Shown here piece after piece: positions 22,636 through 33,905 of a stretch of 64,000 bases of DNA; position 1 is the stretch's first letter, and every line of letters begins with the position of its first letter. The stretch is taken from the NCBI RefSeq assembly GCF_950295315.1, contig NC_080171.1, positions 110,766,378 to 110,830,377 of the forward strand, given 5' to 3'. Origin of the DNA: Erinaceus europaeus. Lineage: Eukaryota; Chordata; Mammalia; Eulipotyphla; Erinaceidae. The position numbers were made by a program, and so were the translations under genes. The notes below the pieces were generated by a model. The model had not been told where the DNA came from. It saw only the letters and a program-made list of their open reading frames with translations, and did no database searches.

Positions 22636-22663
22636 GATAGATAGATAGATAGATAGATAGATA
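22636..22663. repeat. (GATA)n microsatellite
   Basis: Seven GATA units. Confidence 0.9.
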
Positions 22664-22779
22664 ACATGAGAGCTTAATTTATGCAGTTACACAGACTGAG
22701 AGTCTACCATCCCACAAGCTGAATAGCCAAGAAAACCAATGCTGTGCTTAGTCTAAATCTAAAGGTTTAGGATCAGGGT

Positions 22780-22848
22780 AGTAATGGGGTTTGAACCAGG
22801 GACCTGGTACAGTGTGTGCTCTACTGGGTGAGCTATCTCCTGACCGTT
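22780..22848 (-). mobile_element. SINE-C fragment
   Basis: GGGGTTTGAACCAGGGACCT is the reverse of a box B region, followed by the reverse of a tRNA-like head ending TGAGCTATCTCCTGACC. Confidence 0.5.
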
Positions 22849-22917
22849 TGTTCTCATAAGTTTGAAAATGAGCCCATAACCTCAGGCATATGCAATATTT
22901 CTCCATAGCCCAATTAT

Positions 22918-22920
<3 letters not shown>

Positions 22921-22967
<47 letters not shown>
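22921..22967. repeat. (AT)n microsatellite
   Basis: About 23 AT units. Confidence 0.95.
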
Positions 22968-22971
<4 letters not shown>

Positions 22972-22973
<2 letters not shown>

Positions 22974-23080
22974 ACACTGATCAGCCCTAGTTTATGGTAA
23001 TGCAGGGGATTGAACCTAGGACTTTGGAGCTTCAGGCATCAAAAACTCTTTGCATAGCCACTATGCTATCTATCCCTGCC
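22972..23080 (-). mobile_element. SINE-F copy
   Basis: Antisense copy of a short tRNA-derived family: GATTGAACCTAGGACTTTGG (reverse box B) and GCATAGCCACTATGCTATCT (reverse box A region). Confidence 0.65.
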
Positions 23081-23796
23081 TTTATTCTATATTTTAGAGA
23101 GAAGAGAGAGGAAGATATAGAGATGCTTCATCATCCATGTAAGTCCCTTGATACTGTCCTTGGTGCTCCTATATCTCGCCAGGATGGAACCCAGGACCTA
23201 AAGGCATGCAGTTTATTCCCCCTCTCTTCTGCCACCCAGCCCCCACACCTCCCCCTCAGCCTTATCTTTTATTATCTGTGATGTCCTCACTGTAGGTTGC
23301 AAAAATAATGAATTGTACCATTGATGGAAACTAGCCAACTTGTAAAAGAAGGAATAGACTACATAAGAATGCATTTCAAATATAAATGCAGTTGTGGTTT
23401 TGTGTAACGCATCCTGATGTATGTTTCCTGGCACAATGTAAAGAATGTCTCATTACAGGTCAAAGTGAAAGCCATTACTCTGTACCACTGGTGGCAGTTG
23501 TTCTCTCTGGAGCCCTGGCGTTCCATGCGGAGGCTTCACAGAGCTATGGAAGGCAAGGAAGGGAAATTCCTTTTATATTGGTGTGCCTGGTATTGGGCTT
23601 CACCCTAATGAACATGTTCTGTTCCTCACTCCTCTGTGAATATACTCTTTATGCTGAAAAAAAAAAACACTTATTGCTTTGGTATCAGTCGTATGACAGA
23701 TGTTTTATATTATTATTGATTTCATCTCTAGTTGAGACAGTGGCTACCAATCATGAAGCATTATTTGAAACAAATTCTACTATAAGAAAAAGTATG

Positions 23797-24010
23797 TTTG
23801 GGGCCCAGATGGTGGCATACCTGCTTGAGCTCACATGTTACAGTGCACAAGGACCCAGGTTTGAAGCCCCGGTCCCCACCTGCAGGGGGAAAGCTTTGCA
23901 AGTGATGAAGCAGTGCTGCAGATGTCTTTCTCTATCACCCCCTTCCCCCTCGATTTCTGGCTATCTCTATCCAATAAATAAATAAAGATAATAATAACAA
24001 ATAACAAAAT
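23797..24010 (+). mobile_element. SINE-B copy
   Basis: Complete family order with AATAAATAAAGATAATAATAA tail. AAAAAGTAT flanks at 23787 and 24036 are a possible target duplication. The upstream 400 bp are unique; a 199-codon frame starting at 23386 reads into this SINE and has no known domain. Confidence 0.8.
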
Positions 24011-24319
24011 AAAATTCCTGGTCTGCAAATTTTTTAAAAAGTATACTTTCAAGGCAATTATTTTATAGATGAGTTATCTATTATATACTACTGATTTTTC
24101 TATCTGAAAAATTGTTCTGAAAGTCTACCCCTTAAGAAAAACTTGAATCAAGGTACCTGACCAGATACGAAAAATGCAAAACAAAAATGTCTTTAGAATT
24201 TTAGACCAGAACCGCCCAACTTTGTTTACTTCACAGTCCTTGCTATAAAAACATTTTTAGTCAGTCTACCGCTTATTACCTGCTTATCCATTCGTCTAGT
24301 CATCCATCCATTTATCCAT

Positions 24320-24343
24320 CGAGAGAGAGAGAAGGGAGGGAGG

Positions 24344-24375
<32 letters not shown>

Positions 24376-24415
24376 AGAGAGAAGAGAGAAGAGAGAGGAG
24401 AAAGAGAAGAAAGAG
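24320..24415 (+). repeat. GA-rich purine microsatellite
   Basis: Imperfect (GA)n, (GGGA)n and GAGAA units, almost pure purine on +. Confidence 0.9.
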
Positions 24416-24670
24416 GGGCAGGGTGGTAGTGCAGAGGGTTAAGGACCCCAGTTCCAGCCACTGGCTCCCTGGGCGGGGGGGGGGGGGTTGCAGGTGTCTA
24501 TCTTTCTCTCCCCCCCCCCCCGTCTGCCCCATCTCTCTCGATTTCTCTCTGTCCTATCCAACAACCACGACAAAGGCAACAAAATGGGAAAAAATGGCCT
24601 CCAGGAGCAGTGGATTTTCTTAGTGCAGGCACTGAGCCCCAGCAATAACCCTGGAGGCAAAAAAAAAGGC
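24416..24670 (+). mobile_element. SINE-A long form, internally deleted
   Basis: The family A head lacks the tRNA middle. The body carries a G13 run (24475-24487) and a C12 run (24510-24521), then the long-form 3' module with GGCCTCCAGGAGCAGTGGAT and CCCTGGAGGC. It is followed by another GA microsatellite (24678-24719). Confidence 0.75.
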
Positions 24671-25194
24671 ATTAAAAGAAAAGAGAGAGAGAGAGAGAGA
24701 AAGGGAGAGAGAGAGAGGAACCTAGCAAAGTCAGAGAAAATATTGGGGGGGGGAGTGGCTGCTAAGCAGAGGAGGGATACAATATCCGATGGTGGAAGAA
24801 GATGAGGTCTGTTAGAAGTTGATGTATGTTGACATCTATCTTGAAAAAAAATGTGGAAATGTACCTCTGTTGACAACAACATTTACATTTACTCAGTAAA
24901 GTGAAATTCAAGTTGATAAAAGTTTTGGGCCACTCACCCAGAGCAAAAGAAAAGAAAAAATAATACAAGTTGTAAAAGTTAGTGCACTTTATTTTCAGAC
25001 AAATAAATGTCAGAAAGTCCCAGTGTTCTCTCAGCCTCACAGAGAATAATCTTGTGACTTTCCCTGGCATCATGGTGCCACCACGTAAAGCCCAGACTCT
25101 GTGTGGGGCTCAAAGACAGAGGGAAAATACATCTCCATGCACTTCATGAATTAAGTGATTGTTTATTTGCCCACAATTTTAAGGTGCTGTTTGT

Positions 25195-25405
25195 TCCATT
25201 TTACTGGGGGAATTAATGGTTTACAGAACACTTGTTGACACATGGTACAGTTTCTCATCTCCCATGGGAGGTGTCAACAAAACATTTTCACCCCCAACTT
25301 AGGTCCTTTCCCATCATCAGACACCAAGGTCCCAAGGACTCCTTCTTCCCCTCCTATACCCTCCTTCTCCAGAGCCTTTTGCTTTGGTGCAGTAAACCCC
25401 ACTGA
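25195..25405 (-). mobile_element. L1 3' UTR fragment
   Basis: Reads on + as the reverse of the L1 3' end seen elsewhere in this window: ATTAATGGTTTACAG, ACTTAGGTCCTTTCCC, TTTGCTTTGGTGCAGTAAAC. Confidence 0.7.
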
Positions 25406-25597
25406 GTCCAAGAGAAAAATGGAGAGAGGAGGAGAAGACGGGGGGGGGGGGGAGAGAAAGATACCTGCTGACCTGCTTCACTGCCTGTGAAGTGACTCCC
25501 CTGCAGGTGGGGAGCTGGGACTTGAATTGAGATCCTTGTGCCAGTCCTTGCACTTTGTGCCACCTGCACTTAACCTGTTGTGCTACCGCCTGATTCC
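25406..25597 (-). mobile_element. SINE-A copy, left arm of inverted pair
   Basis: Antisense family A from GAAAAATGGAGAGAGGAGG to the reversed head TGCTACCGCCTGATTCCC. It contains a G13 run (25440-25452). It abuts a sense copy with no spacer. Confidence 0.85.
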
Positions 25598-25795
25598 CGG
25601 GGGGGGGGAGGGGATCACTTCATAGGTGGTGAAGCAGGTCTGCAGGTGTCTTTCTTTCTCTCCCCCCTCTGTCTTCCCCTCCTCTCTCCATTTTTCTCTG
25701 TCCTATCCAACAGTAATGACAGCAATAACAACAATAGTAATAACAACAACAATGACGATAAACAAGGGCAACAAAAGGGGTAAATAAAAAATTTT
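25598..25795 (+). mobile_element. SINE-A copy, right arm of inverted pair
   Basis: Lacks the tRNA head: begins GGGG run then GGGATCACTTCATAGGTGGT, runs through the CT-rich and CAA/TAA parts to GGGTAAATAAAAAATT. Together with the left copy it forms a head-to-head inverted repeat. Confidence 0.85.
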
Positions 25796-27092
25796 TTTTT
25801 AATTCATCTACTACCAAAAAAAAAAAAGCAGAAAAGTCATGAATATGCTTGAATTTCTTCCATCTTCCAGTGATTAAGAAAAGGATCAGCAATGAGTGAA
25901 ATTTAATGAGGCTGTGAGAAACTACATAAAACTGGGCTTTGAATACATCAGAAGTCGTGTTTATTCAAGGTAATTGAAGACCCCATAATGGAACATAAGG
26001 CTGAGATCTTAAGAACTCCTTTACAAAAGCTGTAAATCCTCTGAGGATGGGTGTTCAAGGATGCTTCCAGGTAAGGCAATCACCTATTAAAGTTTTCATG
26101 GAGAACTTCTCTGAAGTAATCATTTAAAGAATGCCATCTGGATTCTGGATTTAGAGATTCTTTAAAATTACAACTGATCCCAAAGCCATTCAGTGCTGCC
26201 AGTTTCTGTCTTGAGTTCCATCAACCTTCTCAGTATTTGTCAGATATTTGTTACAGTCTCCTTCTGCTATTACTCAAGATTACTTAGATTTCTGACATAA
26301 TAAAACTAAATCATTGCAAATGGTACATGAAAAAATCATATCCTTTTTGTGCATGTTTGATAGTGAATCCTTGTGAGACCATTAAGGTAAGTATGATAAT
26401 TAATATTACATATTTGTTTTTCTATAAAATGAGAACAGCTTGTTTGTAATGGTAATAGGGGCTTTAAGAACATCTGCTTTGGCATTAATTTCTAACAGGC
26501 CTTGCTGTAACAATCTGCTCTCTGTGTAGGGGACTCAGTAGTTACCTGAGTTCCTTAGAATAGATGACATCAAGTCAGCTACTGCTAGCTTGACTTACAC
26601 TTTGTTTAAGTCATTTTATTTTGGCTGTATTATATTGAAGCATACTACTTATAGTAATTCTGCAAAAATTCCATTCTTAAAGTACAGAATTCTTTAAGTA
26701 TGGACTAAAGTATTAAATCAGGATAAGACACATACAGTCACTTCAAAAAATGTATTTACTGTAAGTCTTTGAGATGTCCTTGCCCTCTGAGGAATTCCTG
26801 CAATGAATCGAAAAAACAGAAAACACTTAGTAAAAGGAATCTTTCATAACCATAGAATACATATCCGGAGAAATTTTGTTGTCTGATAAACTGTAGTTCA
26901 TTTGCGAGCAATGTTACACACACGTGACTGGCTTAAAATATGAATGGGAAGAAGTCAGACTTCTTTTTTTTTTTTTTTCCTATGTAGACTGAACTTTGGT
27001 GCTCAAAGTGTGGTCTGGGTTCTAGTAGCTAGACGTTGACATGGAAGCTTCTAGTGCAGCAGTATCTTAGACCCCATCTAAAACTAGACTCA

Positions 27093-27292
27093 TGGGGCTA
27101 GGCAGTGGCACAACTGTTTAAGTGCACACATTACAGTACACAAGGACCCAGGTTCAAGGCCCTGCAGGTCTCCACCTGCAGGGGGAAAGCTTCACTAGGG
27201 GTAAAGCAGGGCTATAGATGTCTTTCTGTCTCTTTCCCTCACTACCTCCCCCCTGCCTCAATTTCTCTTTATATATATCCAATAATAAATAA
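27093..27292 (+). mobile_element. SINE-B copy
   Basis: GGGGCTAGGCAGTGGCACAA head, GGTTCAAGGCCC box B, core CTGCAGGGGGAAAGCTTCAC, CCAATAATAAATAAGG tail. Confidence 0.85.
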
Positions 27293-27657
27293 GGTCACAT
27301 ATTCGTGAGTTGTTTTTTTTTAATTCAAACTCCCCAGCTGGGTTTATGTGGCTCCCTTCTATTCAATAAAAAATAAAACCCACAGTTGCTTATCAGGTTA
27401 ACTGACCATCCATCTCAGGGTCAGACATTCTTGTGACATTGACTATGGGCACCTGCTCTGATTGAATATTCTTGCTTGAGCCTCACTCAACTCCTTAAGA
27501 CACAAAAAATAAGAACAGTTGATGTTGCAGACAGACAGTTGACATGAACAGTATATAATCTGAATTCAGAGACTGTGACTCTCCCATCCCATCCATCCTG
27601 TTGAGTCAGTTAATTCACCCTCTACTTCTTTCTCCTTGTGTCTCTATGAGCATTTTA

Positions 27658-27987
27658 TTTTATTTTACTTTATTTTATTATTGTTTTCATTTATTTCCAC
27701 CAGGATTATTCATGGGACTTGGTACTTGCACTCTGAATCCATAGCTCTCAGTGGCCGGCCCCTCCCTCCCTCCCTCCCTCCCTCCCTCCCTTCCTTCCTT
27801 TCTTCATTTTTTCTTTCCTTTCTTTTGTATAGAGACAGAGAGAAATTGAGAGAAAAGGGGAAGACAGAGAGGGAAAGAGAGGTACCTGCAGCACTTTTCA
27901 CAGCTGAGAACTGGGGGCTTGAACCCAGGCCCTTGCACATGGTGACACGTGTGCTTTTCTTGGTGTGCCACTATCTGGATGCTCTGA
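27658..27987 (-). mobile_element. SINE with long 3' module and CTCC/TTCC tract, 10-bp TSD
   Basis: Antisense. The 3' module (ACCAGGATTATTCATGGGAC...) corresponds to the long-form module of family A, but the body and head match family B. A CCCT/CCTT microsatellite sits at about 27764-27800. GAGCATTTTA flanks it at 27648-27657 and 27988-27997. Confidence 0.75.
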
Positions 27988-28326
27988 GAGCATTTTAAAT
28001 TATTAAACTACATGATTGGGGCAATTTAATTTGGCTGGTGAAATTTTCTATGCTATGACTTCTCTGCTACTTGGCTGGTGGTATCCTGTTGGCAATGAAT
28101 ATAGAATGAAATCCAGCTAAGTTAACAGGAAAATCCATTCACATGATAGAAATGCTCTCTGAAATTAAAGCAATGGTTAGAGGAAAAACCTCCAGCCTCA
28201 GCAGGCAATAAAGACTGACTTATTGCTTAGTGTAGAAAAGATATTAGAATGAGGTTAATAAATAAATGCAGGTCAAAACCTGCATTTATGTGGCTTGGCC
28301 ACATCTATAGGAGAAAAATAAATCCT

Positions 28327-28437
28327 GGGGGCCAGGCAGTGGCGCACCTAGTTGAGTGCAGATGTTACAATATGCAAGGACCTAGGTTCAGGCCCCCAGT
28401 TACAGGGGGAAAGCTTCACAAGTGGTGAAGCAATGCT

Positions 28438-28478
<41 letters not shown>

Positions 28479-28531
28479 CCCCTTCCTCTCGATTTTTGGC
28501 TGTCTTTATCTAATAAACAAAGATAATACAT
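28327..28531 (+). mobile_element. SINE-B copy with (CT)n
   Basis: Family B head, box B AGGTTCAGGCCC, core, then about 15 CT units (28444-28473) and AATAAACAAAGATAATA tail. Confidence 0.85.
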
Positions 28532-29045
28532 TTATTTATTTTTATTTATGAAAAGGAAACATTGACTAAACCATACAATAAGAGGAGTACAACTTCACAC
28601 AGTTCCCACCACCAGAACTCCATATCCTATCCCCTCCCCTGATAGCTTTCCTATTCTTTAACCCTCTGGGAGTATGGACCCAAGGTCATTGTGGGATGCA
28701 GAAGGTTGAAGGTCTGGCTTCTGTAATTGCTTCCCTGCTGAACATGGGTGTTGACAGGTCGATCCATACTCCCAGTCTGCTTCTCTCTCTTTCCCTAGTG
28801 GGGAAGGGCTCTGGGGAAGAAGAGCTCCAGGACACTTTGGTGGGGTTGTCTGTCCAGGGAAGTCTGGTTGGAATCATGGCAGCATCTGGAACCTGGTGGT
28901 TGAAAAGAAAGTTAACACATAAAGCCAAATAAATTGTTGACCAATCATGGACCTAAAGGCTGGAATAGTGCAGATGAAGAGTTGGGGGAGGGGCTTCATT
29001 TTGTAGATAGTTAGTAGGCATATTTTGGTTGGATTCCAAAGGGCC
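28532..29045 (-). mobile_element. E element copy
   Basis: Antisense, about 510 bp, directly after the SINE-B tail. Shares GTACAACTTCACACAGTTCC, GACAGGTCGATCCATACTCC and the GGTGGTTGAAAAGAAAGTTA block with the other copies. Confidence 0.75.
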
Positions 29046-29574
29046 AGATAGTAGAATTAAAAAAAAAATTCCCATAGACAAAAAAGTTTGTGGGAACTAT
29101 GACTGATGTAGCTGTGTGGTACTAATCAAGTGAAACAATTGCTCATCTCAAGAAACTAGCCCTGAAGAGCTCTTGGACACCAGACTGCCCAGCCCTGTTT
29201 GGAGGAGCACAAGAAGAGGAATGTTATCATCTAGTGGAATAGCTTCAGCAAGGGCCCCAAATGAAGCTCATAATCCTGTCACTCACAACATAAACTGTGA
29301 ACGTATGCCAAGTCAGATTTAAACAGATGCATAAGGAATTTAATCGATCAATGCAACAAAACAAATGAATAAGCAAAACAAAAACACCTGGATCACAAAA
29401 ACAAAATGGCGCATACCAGAGGGGAAAGGAGATGGGATAAAATCTTATGGCAGTGGATGTAAACTAAACATTTGATGGAAGTCACAAAGCAGTACATACA
29501 AATGTCTACTTGTATAAGCCTGTACCATTGAACACTACATAATTGTTTAAACTTTCAGTGAAAGTTCTTTTAAA

Positions 29575-29735
29575 GTAGTTGGGGGGAGATAGGTCATTTG
29601 GTAGAGCATAAAGCTTACATGCAGAAAAACTCCTATCCATCACAGTCCCACACCAGTATAGACTGGAGTGTTGTTCTTGTCTCTCTCTCTCATATAGGAC
29701 TCTCCTATATAAAATAAAATAAGTCTTAAATAAAT
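29575..29735 (+). mobile_element. SINE-C copy
   Basis: GGGGGGAGATAGGTCATTTGGTAG-type head, CTATCCATCACAG region, CT repeat, AAAATAAAATAA tail. Confidence 0.6.
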
Positions 29736-29865
29736 ACTTTCTTTAAAAGTATTTTAAAGAGTTTAATAAAATCTTAAGAAACATAGTTAACAGATGAAAC
29801 GAAAAATCGATTCTGCTCCATGTCACCCTACCAGTATAATTTTATTTAAGAATGACTTTTTTTGC

Positions 29866-30217
29866 CTGGCTTTCTTTCTTCTATTTTCTCCCTCCTTCTC
29901 TTCCCTTCTTTCCTTCCTTCCATTTTTCTCCCTCCCTTCTTTCATTTTTCTCCCTTTCCTTCCCTTCCTTCTCTCCTCCCTTCCTTCTTTCCTCCCTTCC
30001 TTCTTTCTTTTCTTCCTTCCTTTCTTTTTCCTTCCTTCCATTTGGATAGAAAAAGAAATTGAGAAAAAGGAGGAAAGGGAGAGAGAGAGAGAGAGAGAGA
30101 AAGGAAAAGAACAATTGCAGCACAGTTTCACCACTTATGAAGCCTTTCCCCTGCCAGTGGGAACCAGAGACCTGAACCAGGATATCTGCACTCTACCAGA
30201 TGTGCCACTACCAGGCC
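29866..30217 (-). mobile_element. SINE-B with expanded TTCC/TTTC tract
   Basis: An antisense SINE-B (30043-30217) whose tail side runs into about 175 bp of almost pure pyrimidine (29866-30042), plus a (GA)n run at 30080-30100. Highly repetitive Ser/Phe/Leu-rich or Lys/Arg/Glu-rich frames over this tract are artefacts of the repeat. Confidence 0.75.
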
Positions 30218-30349
30218 ATAGGAATGTCTTTTAAATAGAACCAGTGTTTTTAACCTCTTGAGCCAGGTTTATTGCACTCCACATGATGCCTGTTTGATTG
30301 ATGTCAGTTATTGAATGTATCAATCATTTGTTCCTTTTCTTTTTTCCTT

Positions 30350-30475
30350 TTTTTTTTTTTCCCAGAGCAATGCTCAGCTCTGGTTTATGATGATGCAGGG
30401 GATTGAACCTGGGACTTTAGATCCTCAGGCATGAGAGACTACTTGCATAACCGTTATGCTACCTACCCCTGCCCA
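30350..30475 (-). mobile_element. SINE-F copy
   Basis: Antisense: GAGCAATGCTCAGCTCTGGT, GGGGATTGAACCTGGGACTT, GCATAACCGTTATGCTACCT. Confidence 0.75.
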
Positions 30476-31045
30476 ATTTTTTCCTTTTCTTTGATGAGCA
30501 AAATTCAGTAGCATGGTTGTTTTACCCTCTGCTTGTTTAATTCACTCATGAAGGACAATTGAGTTGTATTCAGCTTTATATATACATGTTTTTATCCTTA
30601 ATTATTCATTGAATAGAGACAGCCAGAAGTTGAGAGGAAGGTGGGCAGTAGAGCGGGAGAGAGACAGACACCTGCAGCCCTGCTTCACCACTTGCAACGC
30701 TTTTCCCCTGCAGGTGGGAACTAGGGGCTCAAAACTGGAAGCTTGGGCATTGTAACATGTGTGCTCAACCATGTGTGCCACCAACCGGCCCCTGTATTCA
30801 GCTTTTTGACTATTACTGATGAAGCTTGTAAAAGCTTTTGTGTCAAAATAACTTTTAATTTTTCTCTAAGATAAAACATTCAGGAGTTGGATTACTGGAT
30901 CATATGAAAGCTATATGATTAACTCTTGGGAAACTGAATCTCCTCCCCCTGGCGCTGAGCCATTCTGCAGTCCCAGCAGTGTGGGGGAGTTTCAGTTGCT
31001 GCTTCTTTTCCATATCTAGTGATGTCATTTTAACCATTCTAAATG
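30476..31045 (-). mobile_element. Old L1 3'-region fragment split by SINE-B
   Basis: Reads as reverse L1: TGATGAGCAAAATTCAGTAG on the left, and on the right GGAGTTGGATTACTGGATCA, CATTTTAACCATTCTAAATG. The two halves are separated by the SINE at 30578-30792. Confidence 0.65.
30578..30792 (-). mobile_element. SINE-B insertion with 13-bp TSD
   Basis: Antisense complete family B. TGTATTCAGCTTT is duplicated at 30565-30577 and 30793-30805. Confidence 0.92.
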
Positions 31046-31941
31046 GTGTGTGATGGCTTCTTTTTTTTCCCTCTCTCTTTCTTGGGAAGCACTGTGGATT
31101 AATTTATCATAAAAATTATAGCCTCGCTCTGTCTGTCCAGGTCATCATGTGAGTATGAGCTCTTCTCTACTCCTCTCTCATCTTACTCTCTCTGTCTCTC
31201 TCTCTTGGCCCAACATGTGAATGTTCTCAGTTTTCCTGAATAAAGTTTAAAATTCCTGGAAATATATATATATATATATACGCCCTCTGTTACATATTAC
31301 ACACTTGGGGGTGGAGGAAGTAGTTGAGGAGGAAAAATTCTAACAGTTGAAGTAGTAACACAATTCTTGGATACCATCAGTATAAGGGTTTTGACACCAG
31401 ATGTAATTATGGAAAAATTTAAATAATGGCTCTCCTCTGACAAGAAGATCACATAAAGTCAGTGGTTTATTTGATAATTATATACATACATTTAAACTTT
31501 TGACAAATGCTCAGTAAATTACAGAAAGATCCAAAAACCTCACTACAGCAAAGGTGTCTTTGAATTACTTAAGCTTTTCGCCTTCACAGCCAATAGTTCC
31601 ATCAGCTAAAACTTATTATTCCAGGTAACCTTGCTTCCTTGTCTCTATTCCATATAGTAACTATGTTTTTGTACTAAAATTCTGTCCTAACTTGAATTTA
31701 AATCAACACCAGTTTTATAATGTGTAGCCTGACAGTATATTTGGCATTATAGCAAATCAAGAGAATAAATGAAACTAGTAAGAAATACAAACCACTACTA
31801 GTGCTATGAACTAGATTTGCCAAGTTCAGATTTGGGGAAACCCTGGGTCTCTACACATAAAAACTGGGAGTTTAATTAACCCCCCAATATTTTTTTAAGT
31901 TTGAATAAAAAACAAACAAACACACACACACACAAACACCC

Positions 31942-32225
31942 AGATCCCTGCCCCACCAGGGAAAGGTAGAAACAGGCTGGGATTATGGATGGACCCTTGT
32001 TCAGTGGGGAAGCAATTACAGAAGCCAGACCTTCCACCTTCTGCACCCCACAATGACCCTGGGTCCATACTCCCAGAGGGATAAAGAATAGGAAAGCTGT
32101 CAGGGGAGGGGATGGGATACGGAGTTCTGGTGGTGGGAATTGTGTGGAGTTGTACTCCTATTATCCTATGGTTTTGTCAATGCTTCCTTTTTTAAATAAA
32201 AATTTTAAAAAGAAAAAAAAGAAGC
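31942..32225 (+). mobile_element. E element, sense copy with A tail
   Basis: Sense orientation: GAAGCAATTACAGAAGCCAG through GGGAATTGTGTGGAGTTGTA to TCAATGCTTCCTTTTTTAAA and an A-rich tail. This copy shows that E is A-tailed. Confidence 0.8.
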
Positions 32226-32334
32226 ATTAAGAAAGGAAAACATGAAAAAAAGAAAAGCAGTGATGGCGAGCAGTATAATTATGCAGGTATCAAGTCCCAA
32301 AGACTGTGTGCTGCTGCTGTGTGGTGGTGGTGGG

Positions 32335-32480
32335 GGTGCGGGGAGGTAAATAGCATAGTAGTTATGCAGGGAGACTCTGGTGTCTGAGGTTTTGAAGTCC
32401 CAGGTTCAATCCCCCACACCACCATAAACCAGAGCTGATAAGTGCTCTGGTAAAGAATAAATAAATAAATAAATAAAACA
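32335..32480 (+). mobile_element. SINE-F copy
   Basis: Sense: TAGCATAGTAGTTATGC (box A), CAGGTTCAATCCCC (box B), then ACCATAAACCAGAGCTGA and an (AAATA)n tail. Confidence 0.75.
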
Positions 32481-32659
32481 GGTAGGCAAGATATGCTATT
32501 AATGTGGTTATGGAAAAAACAGGTAGTCTCCTTTTTTAACAGATTATTATATGCAGTTTTTACTCTGAAATTAGACATCCAGGAATCCACAAAGATACAA
32601 TATTGTGAAATGCACAGGTGGAAAAACTTAGCCAGGCTAAGTTTCAGGGATCTGAGCCC

Positions 32660-32965
32660 TCCCTGCCCCCCCCCACACACACACACTCCTAGTCTTTTAC
32701 CTTGGTGCAATACACCAAACCCACTTCAAGTTCTACTTTGTCTTTTCCCTTCTGTTCTTATTTTTCAACTTCTGTCTATGAATGAGATGATCCCATGTTC
32801 ATCCTTCTCTTTCTGACTTACCTGACTTAACATAATTCCTTCAAGCTTTATCCAAGATGAGGTGAAGAAGGTGAATTCATTGTTTTTAATAGCTGAGTAG
32901 TATCCCATTGTGTATATGTCATAACTTACTCAGCCACTGATCTGTTGTGGAAACATATTTTACAG
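32660..32965 (-). mobile_element. L1 3' region, antisense part
   Basis: Reverse L1: TTACCTTGGTGCAATACACC, TCTGTCTATGAATGAGATGA, AATAGCTGAGTAGTATCCCA, ending CTGATCTGTTGTGG. Confidence 0.75.
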
Positions 32966-32989
32966 TGATTCTTAAAAAAGATCAAATGG

Positions 32990-33294
32990 AGAGAGTTGGG
33001 CAGTAGTGCAGCCGGTTAAGTGCAGGTGGCGCAAAGCGCAAGGACTGGCGTAAGATTCCCGGTTCGAGCCCCTGGCTCCCCACCTGCAAGGGAGTTGCTC
33101 CACAGGTGGTGAAGCAGGTCTGCAGGTGTCTATCTTTCTCTCCCCCTCTCTGTCTTCCCCTCCTCTCTCCACTACTCTCTGTCCTGTCCAACAACGACAT
33201 CAATAACAACAACAACTATGACAATAAAACGAGGACAACAAAAGGGAATAAATAAAATAAATATTTAAAAAATCTTTTAAAAAGCATAAAGAAA
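32990..33294 (+). mobile_element. SINE-A insertion
   Basis: Full-length, close to consensus with both Pol III boxes (TAGTGCAGCCGG, GGTTCGAGCCCC). GATCAAATGG at 32980-32989 and GGTCAAATGG at 33301-33310 form a target duplication with one mismatch. Confidence 0.9.
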
Positions 33295-33310
33295 AAAAAA
33301 GGTCAAATGG

Positions 33311-33460
33311 CTCAGGTCCTGGAACATGATGGCAGAGAAGGACCTAATGGGGATTGAATTGTTATGTGAAAAACTGAGAAATGTTATGCATGTACAACCT
33401 GTTGTATTTTATTGTTGACTGTAAACCATTAATCCCTCAATAAAGAAATTAAAAAAAAAT
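33311..33460 (+). mobile_element. L1 3' end, sense part
   Basis: Sense L1 terminus: GCAGAGAAGGACCTAATGGG, GTGAAAAACTGAGAAATG, ending TCAATAAAGAAATTAAAA. In L1 order it directly follows the inverted segment at 32660-32965. Confidence 0.75.
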
Positions 33461-33465
33461 CAAAT

Positions 33466-33605
33466 GAGACCAGAGTATTAGTTCACTTAGATAGTGTGTT
33501 GCTTTGTCATGTGTGCAGATCAGATTAGAGCCCAGCCTCCAGTGTATTGAAGGAAGCTTCAGTGCTGTGGTTTCTTACTCTCTCCCTGCCTCTCTATTTC
33601 TATCT
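33466..33605 (+). mobile_element. Diverged SINE-C-like fragment
   Basis: GAAGCTTCAGTGCTGTGGTT and CT-rich 3' part match the 3' part of family C as at 18030. The head is poorly kept. Confidence 0.4.
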
Positions 33606-33620
33606 AAAAATATTATCAGA

Positions 33621-33905
33621 GGGAGTCGGGCTGTAGCGCAGCGGGTTAAGCGCAGGTGGCGCAAAGCACAAGGACCGGCATAAGGATCCCGGTTCGAACC
33701 CCGGCTCCCCACCTGCAGGGGAGTCGCTTCACAGGCGGTGAAGCAGGTCTGCAGGTATCTATCTTTCTCTCCTCCTCTCTGTCTTCTTCTCCTCTCTCCA
33801 TTTCTCTCTGTCCTATCCAACAACGACAACAACAATAATAACTACAACAATAAAACAACAAGGGCAACAAAAGGGAATAAATGAATAAATAAAATAAATA
33901 TTTAA
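33621..33905 (+). mobile_element. SINE-A, near-consensus young insertion, 15-bp TSD
   Basis: One of the best-preserved family A copies: box A TAGCGCAGCGGG, box B GGTTCGAACCCC, intact body and tail. Perfect target duplication AAAAATATTATCAGA at 33606-33620 and 33906-33920. Both intact Pol III boxes and the perfect TSD suggest a recent insertion. Confidence 0.95.

Noticed and set aside
23386..23985. 199-codon ATG frame with a hydrophobic stretch, possible secreted protein
   Set aside because: Its last third is translated SINE-B, and the first part shows no family resemblance, splice signals or promoter.
29866..30134. Ser/Phe/Leu- and Lys/Arg/Glu-rich frames
   Set aside because: Translations of a TTCC/TTTC microsatellite and its complement.
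31060..31260. Possible solo-LTR-like 3' end (CCTGAATAAAG) next to L1
   Set aside because: Only a generic AATAAA context and CT-rich sequence are visible. No paired ends or target duplication were found, so no element is called.
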